DNA of 38,953 bases from Pseudomonadaceae bacterium (GTDB lineage Bacteria; Pseudomonadota; Gammaproteobacteria; Pseudomonadales; Pseudomonadaceae). Each line of letters begins with the position of its first letter. The stretch's first letter is position 1. The DNA lies in contig JAIERD010000345.1 in assembly GCA_019747155.1 (NCBI GenBank), forward strand, positions 1-38,953, given 5' to 3'. Below the pieces are notes generated by a model. That model was not told the DNA's origin and searched no databases. It worked only from the letters and a program-made list of their open reading frames with translations. Positions 29,592-38,530 of the stretch are shown here, in pieces. A program made the translations under genes and the position numbers.

Positions 29592-29690
29592 TGCTTCGCG
29601 GATAAATCCGCTCCTACACAAGCCCAGCGTCTGTAACAATTTCATCGGCTGGCCAACCCTGTAGGAGCGGATTTATCCGCGATTGGCCAG
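29592..29690. repeat. REPIN copy 2 (inverted relative to copy 1; units 29597-29618 and 29660-29681)
   Basis: Reverse complement is the same length as copy 1 and identical over both outer segments, differing in about 20 central bp. Confidence 0.95.
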
Positions 29691-29691
29691 C

Positions 29692-29761
29692 TTGTAGGGT
29701 GGGCTTCAGCCCACCAAAATTCTTACGTTTTAATGCGGTGGGTTGAAGTCCACCCTACAAG
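29692..29761. repeat. inverted repeat pair TTGTAGGGTGGGCTTCAGCCCACC ... GGTGGGTTGAAGTCCACCCTACAA
   Basis: Same repeat family as 26222, 36050 and 37771. Confidence 0.9.
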
Positions 29762-29790
29762 CGCTTTCAACCCATAACGGGTAGATGACT

Positions 29791-32157
29791 TCAAAACAAT
29801 CCCAATTGCCCGCCGATTAAGGTGGCGAAGTCGTCGCCCACGAACGGCAATATAGCGTCTGCCACTGGCTGCAGTTGGCGCGTCAGATAATGGTCGTAGT
29901 CGACGGCGGCCGTGCGTACCTCCAAAGGCTCCGGGCCGGCGAGGGTGATTACATAGCTGATCCAGCCGCCGTTCTGATACTGACGCGGTCGGCCGTGGCG
30001 GTCGTTGTAGTCGTCGGCCAGGCGCGCGGCCCGCACATGGGGTGGCACGTTACGCTGGTAGTCGGCGAGCGTGCGGCGTAGACGCTTGCGGTAGATCAGC
30101 AAGTCGTCCAGCTCGCCGGCCAGGGTGCGGCTGACAAACTCGCGGATATAGGCCTGGTAAGGCTGGCGTTGGAAAATCAGCAAATACAGCTCGCGCTGAA
30201 ATTGCTGGGCCAGCGGCGACCAGTCGCTGCGCACCGTCTCTAGGCCCTTGTAGACCATCTCCTGACTGCCGTTGGGGCGGTTGACCAAGCCGGCGTAGCG
30301 CTTTTTGCTGCCTTGCTCGGCGCCGCGAATGGTCGGCATCAAAAAACGGCAGTAGTGGGTTTCAAATTGCAGTTCCAGGGCACTGTCCAGACCGAACTCA
30401 GCCTGCAAATGCTCGCGCCACCATTGGTTGACCTTGGCTACCAGCGCCCGGCCGATGCGCGCCGCGTCGTCCTCGCCATGGGCGTGTTTGAGCCAGACGA
30501 AGGTCGAGTCGGTATCGCCATAGATCACTCCATAGCCCTCGGCCTCGATCAGCTGGCGAGTGCGGTGCATGATTTCGTGGCCGCGCAGGGTGATGGAGGA
30601 GGCCAGGCGAGTGTCGAAAAAGCGGCAACCGCTGGAGCCGAGCACGCCGTAGAAGGCATTCATAATGATCTTCAGCGCCTGCGAGAGCGGCGCGTTGCGC
30701 TCGCGTTTGGCGGTCTCGCGGCCCTGCCAGACCCGCTCGATAATCGCCGGCAAACAATGCTGGCTACGGGAAAACCGCGCGCCGCGAAAACCTGGCACCG
30801 AGTGCTCGTCGTCCGGCTGGCGCAGGCCCTCGACGAGCCCCACCGGGTCGATCAGAAAGGTGCGGATAATCGAGGGGTAGAGGCTCTTGTAGTCGAGCAC
30901 CAAGACCGATTCGTACAGGCCGGGTTGGGAGTCCATCACAAAGCCGCCGGGGCTGTTCTGCGGTGGTTTCTCGCCGAGGTTCGGCGCGACGAAGCCCTGG
31001 CGGTGCATCAGCGGTATATACAGGTGGGTAAAGGCCGCCACCGAACCGCCGCTGCGGTCGGCCGGCAGCCCGGTGACGGTGGCGCGCTCCAGCAGGAAGG
31101 TAAGGATTTCGGTCTTGGCGAAAACCCGTGTGACCAGCTCGCAGTCCTTGAGGTTGTAACGGGCAAGGGCCGGTTTATCCTCGACGAACATGCGGTCGAT
31201 TTCGTCCATGCGCTGGTAGGGCGTGGCGATGTCCTTGCCCTCGCCGAGCAGGGTCTGGGCGACGTTTTCTAGGCTGAACGAGGGGAAACTCCAAGTCGCC
31301 TCGCGCAGCGCCTCGATGCCATCGATCAGCAAACGCCCGGCGGCAGACGCGAAGTAATGCTGCTTGCGGGTGCCGTGCTCGCGCCACTGCATCTCCTCGC
31401 CGTCACGGCCCAGGCGCAACGGGATGGCCAGCCGCCGGGCATGTTCGTGCAGCACGCGCAGATCGAACTGCACCAGATTCCAGCCGATGATCGCATCCGG
31501 GTCATGCTCGGCTAGCCACTGGTTGAGTTTGAGCAAGAGTTCTTGGCGACTGTCGCAATACTCCAACTGAAAGTTCTCGGCCGCCTCCTGGCCGTTGCTA
31601 CGCCCAAGCATATACACCTGACGCTGGCCGCAGCCTTCGATTGCGATGGAATACAGCTCGCCAAAGGCGTTGGTTTCGATGTCCAGCGAGGCCAGCTTGA
31701 GCTTTGGGCGGTAGTCCGGCGCCGGCTTGATCTGCGCCTCCAGCAGCAGGCCGTTGGCGTCTGGTGTGCCGGTAAAGCTCACCGGCGCGGTAATAAAACG
31801 CTCCATCAGGTAGCGCTCGGGCGGGCGGATATCGGCCTCATAAACATCGACGCCGGCGCGGCGTAGGCGCTTGTCGAGGTCGATTAACTGCCGATGTTGC
31901 TGGCAATACAGGCCCAGCACCGGCCGCTGTTGAAAGTCGCGCAGCCCCAATGCGCGCAGCTCAATGCCCGGCTCAGCGACCAGCAGCGCCTCGGCCTCGG
32001 CCCGCTGCGCAGCCGGAATAAAGGCCACCGAGGGTTGCACGGGCAGGCGGATATGCCGCGGTCCATCATCGGTCGCTAGCCAAAACTCGATCTGCGTCCC
32101 CGCCGGCGTATCCCGCCAATGCCGGGTCAGGACAAAACCCTGCTGTAACTCCACCAC
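29791..32157 (-). CDS. polB: DNA polymerase II (family B)
   Basis: [12 protein letters not shown] exonuclease motif, [28 protein letters not shown]. Confidence 0.97.
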   Translation of the reverse strand: MVELQQGFVLTRHWRDTPAGTQIEFWLATDDGPRHIRLPVQPSVAFIPAAQRAEAEALLVAEPGIELRALGLRDFQQRPVLGLYCQQHRQLIDLDKRLRRAGVDVYEADIRPPERYLMERFITAPVSFTGTPDANGLLLEAQIKPAPDYRPKLKLASLDIETNAFGELYSIAIEGCGQRQVYMLGRSNGQEAAENFQLEYCDSRQELLLKLNQWLAEHDPDAIIGWNLVQFDLRVLHEHARRLAIPLRLGRDGEEMQWREHGTRKQHYFASAAGRLLIDGIEALREATWSFPSFSLENVAQTLLGEGKDIATPYQRMDEIDRMFVEDKPALARYNLKDCELVTRVFAKTEILTFLLERATVTGLPADRSGGSVAAFTHLYIPLMHRQGFVAPNLGEKPPQNSPGGFVMDSQPGLYESVLVLDYKSLYPSIIRTFLIDPVGLVEGLRQPDDEHSVPGFRGARFSRSQHCLPAIIERVWQGRETAKRERNAPLSQALKIIMNAFYGVLGSSGCRFFDTRLASSITLRGHEIMHRTRQLIEAEGYGVIYGDTDSTFVWLKHAHGEDDAARIGRALVAKVNQWWREHLQAEFGLDSALELQFETHYCRFLMPTIRGAEQGSKKRYAGLVNRPNGSQEMVYKGLETVRSDWSPLAQQFQRELYLLIFQRQPYQAYIREFVSRTLAGELDDLLIYRKRLRRTLADYQRNVPPHVRAARLADDYNDRHGRPRQYQNGGWISYVITLAGPEPLEVRTAAVDYDHYLTRQLQPVADAILPFVGDDFATLIGGQLGLF

Positions 32158-32289
32158 TGCAACCCCAAGGCTTACATCAGGGTGCGATTGTACGTGGCAT
32201 TGGTTGGGGATGATTGGTCGTGCTTACGCATCAATGCTGCGGTGTCATTGCATGGTTGTAATCTGTCTCCAGTTGGATACACTGCAGGC

Positions 32290-32583
32290 ATGAATGTAAT
32301 TCAGCAAACCGACACCTTTAGCCGTTGGCTCAGGGCGCTGCGTGACCTGCAAGCCAAGGCGGGCATTCTGCGGCGGCTTAGTCGCGCCCATGCGGGAAAT
32401 TTGGGTGATGTGAAGTCTGTCGGCGATGGCGTGTCGGAAATGCGCGTCGATATTGGACCGGGCTATCGACTGTATTTCACCCGACGCGGCGATGCGCTGA
32501 TTTTACTCTTGTGTGGCGGCGACAAGTCGTCCCAGGCACGCGACATTACGCTGGCCAAGCAGCTGGCAGGAGAGCTTGAATGA
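32290..32583 (+). CDS. RelE/HigB-type addiction module toxin
   Basis: MNVIQQTDTFSRWLRALRDLQAKAGILRRLSRAHAGNLGDVKSVGDGVSEMRVDIGPGYRLYFTRRGDALILLLCGGDKSSQARDI. Confidence 0.93.
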   Translation: MNVIQQTDTFSRWLRALRDLQAKAGILRRLSRAHAGNLGDVKSVGDGVSEMRVDIGPGYRLYFTRRGDALILLLCGGDKSSQARDITLAKQLAGELE

Positions 32584-32870
32584 AACCCGTGATCACTGAG
32601 TTTGATCCGTCCGATTACCTCGACAGCGACGCAATGATTGCCGAGTACCTGTCTCAGGTGCTGGCTGCAGGTGACAGCGATGAACTGATTCGCGCCGTGG
32701 GCCATGTCGCCAAGGCGCGTGGCATGGCACAGATAGCCAAGGATTCGGGGCTGGGCCGGGCCAGCCTCTACAAAGCCTTCGCCCCCGGCGCTAAGCCGCG
32801 CTTTGACACCGTGGTCAAGGTGCTGCACGCGCTGGGTGTTGAACTGCATGCCCAGCCGGTGCATGGCTGA
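32580..32870 (+). CDS. HigA-like addiction module antidote (HTH)
   Basis: 96 aa, AQIAKDSGLGRASLYKAFAPGAKPRFDTVVKVLHALGVEL; ATGA overlap with the toxin gene. Confidence 0.93.
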   Translation: MKPVITEFDPSDYLDSDAMIAEYLSQVLAAGDSDELIRAVGHVAKARGMAQIAKDSGLGRASLYKAFAPGAKPRFDTVVKVLHALGVELHAQPVHG

Positions 32871-32940
32871 GATGATGTTTTGCTTTTGCGAAGACAATAA
32901 GCAAAGAGCAAGACCAGCTCCATCTCAGGAAATACCCGTG

Positions 32941-33807
32941 CTACCTTGCTTTTTGCGGCATGCCCCTTGAATTGTTAGCGTGTGTTAATTGGAGAACAGA
33001 AATGTCTGCTCCAATTTCGTTGATGAGTGCAGGGATTGTCACGAGTTGACTGTGATGTAATTTGTCAGTCGTTTTGACCTCAACAAACCGCAGGCGGTCA
33101 TCTTTAATTAGTGTCAAGTCAGGCCATCCATTACGATGCGAATGGTCAGTAGATATCCAGTGGGCTAGCTTTTCAAAGTGCTCTTTTGGAACTGCATCGA
33201 ACAAGGCCTCCGCGAAATCTAGACTTAGTCCGGGATACCACTCTTGAGTCATGTTGTAAGAGATTATCTCTGAGAAGGCCGCCAGATACTCAGTTTTGGT
33301 CGTTTTTACAATTCGCTTGAAGACCCCTTCTAGGCGTGATTTTTCTATGTGCGATAGAACAACCACACCCTTGAGGCAGGCGTCTTCGCGTGCATCAATG
33401 CAGGTATTGTAAAAAATGCTGTTCCTTTCTAGCTCATCAAGACATAGAGCCTTTATCGCCGCGCCGAATCCACCTCCCTCGCAGTAGCTACCGATGTACC
33501 CTTGTTGGGCAAACCAGAAATGGGCATATTTCTCCGGGTGTGACGTTGACTCCCAAAGTAGGGTGCTGTGGGTGATCGCTATGGAGTTGCATTGTTTCTT
33601 CAGCGGTAGACTCTGTATCGCCGTAATCCTTCCAAGTGTCGTGAGGCGAGCGTCTTCGTCTACGAGCCCTCGCGCAGCTAATGCCTTAACCATAGCCGTG
33701 CTCACCTTTGATAGTGCGTGGGCTTCGTGCAAACCCCGTAAGGCTTTGAGCATATTTATGGATAATTGTTTGCTCATCTTTAGTGTGTTGCCCTTAGTGT
33801 TAACCAT
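32941..33807 (-). CDS. putative nuclease: N-terminal winged-helix-like region plus C-terminal VRR-NUC-like PD-(D/E)xK domain
   Basis: NGWPDLTLIKDDRLRFVEVKTTDKLHHSQLVTIPAL (D230, E243, K245) fits G-x-PDL...(E)VK...Q; alternative start MSKQL at 33777. Confidence 0.7.
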   Translation of the reverse strand: MVNTKGNTLKMSKQLSINMLKALRGLHEAHALSKVSTAMVKALAARGLVDEDARLTTLGRITAIQSLPLKKQCNSIAITHSTLLWESTSHPEKYAHFWFAQQGYIGSYCEGGGFGAAIKALCLDELERNSIFYNTCIDAREDACLKGVVVLSHIEKSRLEGVFKRIVKTTKTEYLAAFSEIISYNMTQEWYPGLSLDFAEALFDAVPKEHFEKLAHWISTDHSHRNGWPDLTLIKDDRLRFVEVKTTDKLHHSQLVTIPALINEIGADISVLQLTHANNSRGMPQKAR

Positions 33808-33870
33808 TAAGTTAACGCTTGAGTAAAGGGGTCGGGAAAAAGTGTGTGTGTTTGCCGATTTTTTACTAGA

Positions 33871-34542
33871 TCAATTAATAGATATTTTAATTTGCTGTGA
33901 AATATATTCTATTCCGATAGCGTGCAGTGCTACAAACTCATCGTGCACTGAGTCGCACATGGATGAAACCGAGTCAGATACGTCTTTAATTTTTGCTTCT
34001 GAAGCTCCGGTTTTGCATTCTTTTATCTTCTCATGCATGATATTAATTTTATCGATTACAGCGCTTTTTATTTTGTTGGGGCTAAATTCTGGTTTGGTCT
34101 CTTCCTTTGAATCTAAAAATAATGCAGAGGACGCCCAAATAAATTTATATCGTGCAAATAAAATAATTATCTTTGATTCAAGCTCATTTTTGTATTTTTC
34201 TAGATCTTTAAAGTCTTCTTTGTTGTTTGAGTCGGCCCACAAGCGGCAGTAATCTTTTAAGCATATCAAATAAGAGCGGCACACATCCATGTCGCTAAAC
34301 CCCTCAAGCAGTCGCTCAAGAGACTCATATCGTTTGGTGTTGGAGAATTGAATTTTCCATGTGATAACGGCCCAAGAGGCAGTAATTGCCGCAATAACAG
34401 TGGCAATGTTGGCTGTGGCGGAAATTATTTCTTTTCCGTCAAAAATTGCTGATATAAATATAGGGCTCCATATGACTCCGCATGCAAATAACATGAGGCA
34501 TACAATCCAGGTAAAAAATACTCCGGTTCCATTCATGATCAA
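33871..34542 (-). CDS. hypothetical two-TM membrane protein with hydrophilic/coiled-coil-like C-terminus
   Basis: Two hydrophobic segments (VFFTWIVCLMLFACGVIWSPIF; IISATANIATVIAAITASWAVITW) then charged region; AT-rich DNA. Confidence 0.7.
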   Translation of the reverse strand: MIMNGTGVFFTWIVCLMLFACGVIWSPIFISAIFDGKEIISATANIATVIAAITASWAVITWKIQFSNTKRYESLERLLEGFSDMDVCRSYLICLKDYCRLWADSNNKEDFKDLEKYKNELESKIIILFARYKFIWASSALFLDSKEETKPEFSPNKIKSAVIDKINIMHEKIKECKTGASEAKIKDVSDSVSSMCDSVHDEFVALHAIGIEYISQQIKISIN

Positions 34543-34654
34543 AGCTCTCCATTTTTTTTATATTGTAAGGTTGGGGGTTTGCATCATCTAGTGCAATTAT
34601 TTATGCAGCAGGCACGCATCCAATCAAGGCTTCGCGGGTTGCCCCGCCCTACGA

Positions 34655-35041
34655 TCAGCGCCCGCCAAAGCGCCCCGCCAACGCCAGCCAGGCCAGCAGC
34701 GGATAGCAAAAATAATGCAGGCCGAAGATCACCAAGCCCATGGGGCTGGGGTCGTCTTTAAACGCCATCAGCGCCAGCAAGCCCAGGTAGAGCAAGGCCA
34801 GCACGCCGCCGTAGACGCCGAGCAGGCGTAGCCGTTCGCCGGGCATTGGGGCGCGGCGTTGTTGCGCGAAAAACCACAGGGCCATGCCGCCGGCGACTGT
34901 GGCGGCTATTACCAGAGTGGTCAGTACGCCGCCGAGCTTGCTGAAGGTGCGCAGCAGCAGGTTGAGCACGATGACGGCGGCGACGCCGCTTAGGGCCAGG
35001 CGGCTAACGGGGACGCGGTTTGCTGTGGCTGGCTCGTTCAT
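34655..35041 (-). CDS. hypothetical multi-TM membrane protein
   Basis: 128 aa with hydrophobic helices (LALSGVAAVIVLNLLLRTF; LGVYGGVLALLYLGLLALMAF). Confidence 0.7.
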   Translation of the reverse strand: MNEPATANRVPVSRLALSGVAAVIVLNLLLRTFSKLGGVLTTLVIAATVAGGMALWFFAQQRRAPMPGERLRLLGVYGGVLALLYLGLLALMAFKDDPSPMGLVIFGLHYFCYPLLAWLALAGRFGGR

Positions 35042-35052
35042 CGGTTGTGCTC

Positions 35053-35883
35053 CTATAGGCTGCGATTGAGGCCAAAGCGTTTTTTCAGTACGGCTTGCAG
35101 CAGGCGCTTGGGGATCAGGGCGGCCATTAGCGGCAGGGCGCGGCTGCCGTTGCCGATGCGCAGCAGGCCGGGGCGTTGTTTACTTTGTACTGCGGCCAGT
35201 ACCTGGCGGGCAAAGTGCTCGGCGGGGGTTGGGTGGTCTTGCGAGGCGTTGGCACGGGCGCGGATGCCGTCGCGGATCGGCCACCAGGGCGAGGCTTCAT
35301 CGATTAGTTGTTCGGCTTGCTGGCTGGCGTTGGCGCCAAAGCTTGAGGCAATCGCACCGGGTTGGACTTCCATGACCTCGATGGCAAAAGGCGCCAGCTC
35401 CATGCGCAAAGCATCGGACAGTGCATGCACGGCGGCCTTGGAGGCGCACTAAGCGCCGGCGAACGGGGTGACCAGCACGCCGGAGACGCTACCGATATTG
35501 ATCAGCAAACCACGGCTGCTGCGCAGCAGCGGGAACAGTGCGCGGGTGACGTCGACAATGGCGAACACGTTGGTGTCGAACTGGCGGCGCAAGGCCTCGA
35601 CGCCGCCATCGAGCAGCGGCCCCATGGCACCGTAGCCGGCGTTGTTGATCAGCACATCGAGGCGCCCGGCTTCGAGCTGCAGACGCATGGCCAATTGGCT
35701 GACGGCCAGGCTGTCGTTGACATCCAACTCCACGCCGACAAAGCCGGCGGCGTTCAGCGCTTCAATATCCTCGGCTTTGCGCGCGGTGGCCCAGACCTGA
35801 TAACCGGCCGCCTTGAAGGCATCGGCAAGGGCGCGGCCGATGCCGCTGGAACAACCGGTAATCAGGGCGGTGGGCTGGGTCAT
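35053..35883 (-). pseudogene. short-chain dehydrogenase interrupted by an in-frame TAG at the catalytic Tyr codon
   Basis: ORFs 35449..35883 and 35053..35430 share one frame; junction reads P-F-A-G-A-[TAG 35451..35449]-C-A-S-K-A-A-V-H-A-L-S-D-A-L-R-M-E-L, i.e. Y-C-A-S-K with Y replaced by amber. Confidence 0.88.
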
Positions 35884-36049
35884 AAGAAGTCCTGGTGGGG
35901 TGATTGGGCTCGGCTCGGCGCTGATTGTTGCAGAAACCCCCGGTCAGTAGCGCAATGCCTGCATAAAATGGGCTGCGCGGACGTTGGCGTGATGGGTATC
36001 GCTGCGCTCAACCCATCCTACGGTTGTTACCTGTGAGCGCCACAAACCT

Positions 36050-36116
36050 CGTAGGGTGGGCTTTAGCCCACCAATATTGAGCTGTTCAGTGACGGTGGGC
36101 TGAAGCCCACCCTACG
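36050..36116. repeat. inverted repeat pair CGTAGGGTGGGCTTTAGCCCACC ... GGTGGGCTGAAGCCCACCCTACG
   Basis: Same family as 26222, 29692 and 37771. Confidence 0.9.
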
Positions 36117-36151
36117 GAGTCGGTCTTCAATATCTAAAGCGGGCCCAACGC

Positions 36152-36186
36152 AAAAAACGCCCGGCCCTCAGCGAGGGGCGGGCGTT
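36152..36186 (-). terminator. intrinsic terminator downstream of algA
   Basis: Stem ACGCCCGGCCCTC/GAGGGGCGGGCGT (one mismatch), 3-nt loop, followed on the minus strand by T6. Confidence 0.85.
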
Positions 36187-36201
36187 GGGTATTGCTTGGC
36201 T

Positions 36202-37647
36202 TTAACTGACCAGGCTGAGGCTGGTTTGCAGCGGTTCGACGCTGCGGCCGTAGACGTCTTCCAGCCGTTCTATGTCGTCTTCGCCCAGGTAGCTACCCGA
36301 TTGCACCTCGATGATTTCCAGTGGGATCTTGCCCGGATTGGCCAGGCGATGCACCGCAGTAATCGGGATGTAGGTGGACTGGTTTTCCGTCAGCAGGAAG
36401 GTCTTGTCGTTGCAGGTCACCTGCGCGGTGCCCGACACCACAATCCAGTGTTCGGCGCGGTGGTGGTGCATTTGCAGCGACAGCTGGGCGCCGGGTTTGA
36501 CTGTGATGTGTTTGACCTGGAAGCGGCCGCCCATGTCCACCGAGTCGTAGGAGCCCCACGGGCGATAGACCTCGCAGTGGGTCTGGGTTTCAGTGCGGCC
36601 TTGCTCGTTGAGGGTGTTGACCAGCTGTTTGACCTCCTGCACGCGGTCTTTGTGGGCAATCATCATGGCGTCTTTGGTTTCCACCACCACTATGTCTTGC
36701 AGACCGATTACCGAGACCAGCTTGCCGTTGCCGTGCACCAGGCAGTTGAAACTGTCGCGCACCACCACGTCGCCCTCGGTGACGTTGCCGTTGCTGTCTT
36801 TCTCTTTTACATCCCACAGCGATGACCAGCAGCCGACATCGCTCCAGCCGGCGTCGAGGGGCACCACGCAGGCGCGTTGGGTTTTTTCCATCACCGCGCA
36901 GTCGATCGAATCATTCGGGCAGCACTCGAAAGTGGCCGCGTCGATGCTGATCTGTTCGCCATCGTATTTGCTGCGTTCCAGCGCCAGTAGGCAGGTGTCG
37001 TAGATGTCCGGTTCGTGTTTCTTCAGCTCATCGAGAAAGCGGCTGGCGCGAAACAAAAACATCCCGCTGTTCCAGAAGTAATCGCCGGACTTAACAAACT
37101 CGGCGGCCTTTTGCGCATCGGGTTTCTCGACGAATTTGGCGACCCGGCTGATGCCTTCCGGCAGCAACGCATCGGCGGCGGACTTGATATAGCCATAACC
37201 GGTTTCCGGCTTGTTGGCCGGCACGCCGAACAGTACCAGCTCACCATTTTCGGCGGCGATGGTGGCCAGCGCCAGGGCGCGCTGGAAAGCTTTATGGTCT
37301 TCCAGCACATGGTCGGCCGGCAGCACCAGCAGCAGTTCGTCGCGGTCTTCGTTGAGCAGCTTCATCGCCGCAATGGCCACTGCCGGTGCGGTGTTGCGAC
37401 CAAAGGGCTCAAGCAGTATGGCCTGGGTCTCAAGCTTGAGGGCGCCGAGCTGTTCCTCAACGATAAAGCGGTGCTCGATGTTGCAGACAATCACCGGTGG
37501 TTGCACGCCATCGAAGTTCAGCCGTTCGATGGTTTGCTGGAACAAGGTGTGATCGCCGGTCAGGGCGAGGAACTGCTTAGGGAACTGTTTACGCGACAGG
37601 GGCCAAAGCCGTGAGCCGCTACCGCCTGACAAAATAATCGGAATCAT
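36202..37647 (-). CDS. algA: mannose-1-phosphate guanylyltransferase / mannose-6-phosphate isomerase
   Basis: IILSGGSGSRLWPLSRKQFPKQFLAL N-terminus, RPWGSYDSVDMGGRFQVKHITVKPGAQLSLQMHHHRAEHWIVVSGTA C-terminal cupin; next to algF. Confidence 0.95.
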   Translation of the reverse strand: MIPIILSGGSGSRLWPLSRKQFPKQFLALTGDHTLFQQTIERLNFDGVQPPVIVCNIEHRFIVEEQLGALKLETQAILLEPFGRNTAPAVAIAAMKLLNEDRDELLLVLPADHVLEDHKAFQRALALATIAAENGELVLFGVPANKPETGYGYIKSAADALLPEGISRVAKFVEKPDAQKAAEFVKSGDYFWNSGMFLFRASRFLDELKKHEPDIYDTCLLALERSKYDGEQISIDAATFECCPNDSIDCAVMEKTQRACVVPLDAGWSDVGCWSSLWDVKEKDSNGNVTEGDVVVRDSFNCLVHGNGKLVSVIGLQDIVVVETKDAMMIAHKDRVQEVKQLVNTLNEQGRTETQTHCEVYRPWGSYDSVDMGGRFQVKHITVKPGAQLSLQMHHHRAEHWIVVSGTAQVTCNDKTFLLTENQSTYIPITAVHRLANPGKIPLEIIEVQSGSYLGEDDIERLEDVYGRSVEPLQTSLSLVS

Positions 37648-37770
37648 GTTGTATCTCCTGGGTAGTGCGTAAGGTCGAGGTTACGTGCTACTGCTGCTGC
37701 TCGAAGGTTCGGCGCAGCTTGGTTGTCTGTGCCAGCGCTCGCGCTGGTTATGTGTCGCAGGCCCTGCTTC

Positions 37771-37833
37771 GTAGGGTGGGCTTTAGCCCACCAGTACTGG
37801 ATAAGAGCCTTGGTGGGCTGAAGCCCACCCTAC
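37771..37833. repeat. inverted repeat pair GTAGGGTGGGCTTTAGCCCACC ... GGTGGGCTGAAGCCCACCCTAC inside the alginate operon
   Basis: Same family as 26222, 29692 and 36050; lies between algF and algA. Confidence 0.9.
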
Positions 37834-37843
37834 CGATCAGCCG

Positions 37844-38506
37844 TTATTGAGTGGCGGCTGGGCGCTTGACCCACACCGGGGAAAACTTGCCAGCGCTGCC
37901 TGTGACGTACAAACACACCGCCTCACCGCGCGCCAGGCTGACGGGTTTTAAGTCGGCGACTTTTTCGGTGCCGCTAAACAAGGCCAATTTGACATTCAAC
38001 GGGTTGATCTCCCGCTCGCCACGGCCTAGGGCTTTCACGTTGTCGACCACCGGAGTCTTGCCATCGGCGGTCTTCAAGCTCAGCTCGCTGTCGGTGAGGT
38101 TTTGCACCCGCAACAGGGCTTTTTGCTTGTTCTTGAAGGGCGGCTCTTCCACCAACTTGGGGGCGCTGCCGGGCAGGTTGACCAGGGTGTAGTACTGATC
38201 GGCGTTGAGTTTGACGGTCAGACTTTGCGTGCCGAGTTTGGCGCTGTAGTCGCCACCAGGCAGGAAGCTGAAATCGCTGCTGCCCAACGGGCCGACATCG
38301 CTGAGCTGGGTGTTGCCGACACTGGCGCTGACTTCCTGATTACCGGCGTTATACAGCCGCACGAAGGCCGAGCCTTTGGGTGCGCTGGGGCCGTAGAGGG
38401 CGGCTTCATCGGCCTGGACGTGCGTGGCCAGTAAACCAATCACTAAGAAGGCGCAGGTTTTGCGGATTGTGCGGCTGCCGCTGGCAGGGGCTAAGGATTG
38501 CTTCAT
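37844..38506 (-). CDS. algF: alginate O-acetyltransferase component AlgF
   Basis: DEAALYGPSAPKGSAFVRLYNAGNQEVSASVG...; between algJ and algA; start refined to MKQSLAPASG. Confidence 0.93.
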   Translation of the reverse strand: MKQSLAPASGSRTIRKTCAFLVIGLLATHVQADEAALYGPSAPKGSAFVRLYNAGNQEVSASVGNTQLSDVGPLGSSDFSFLPGGDYSAKLGTQSLTVKLNADQYYTLVNLPGSAPKLVEEPPFKNKQKALLRVQNLTDSELSLKTADGKTPVVDNVKALGRGEREINPLNVKLALFSGTEKVADLKPVSLARGEAVCLYVTGSAGKFSPVWVKRPAATQ

Positions 38507-38530
38507 CTTGATGTACTCCATGTAATGGAA

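Noticed and set aside
30313-31272. 319-aa plus-strand ORF antisense to polB
   Set aside because: Entirely inside polB with its diagnostic polymerase motifs; typical high-GC antisense artefact.
32876-32925. Possible hairpin terminator after the HigA-like gene (TTTGCTTTTGC...GCAAAGAGCAA)
   Set aside because: Imperfect arms and no T-tract; too weak to call.
36196-37614. Two plus-strand ORFs antisense to algA
   Set aside because: Shadow ORFs; algA frame is intact and canonical.
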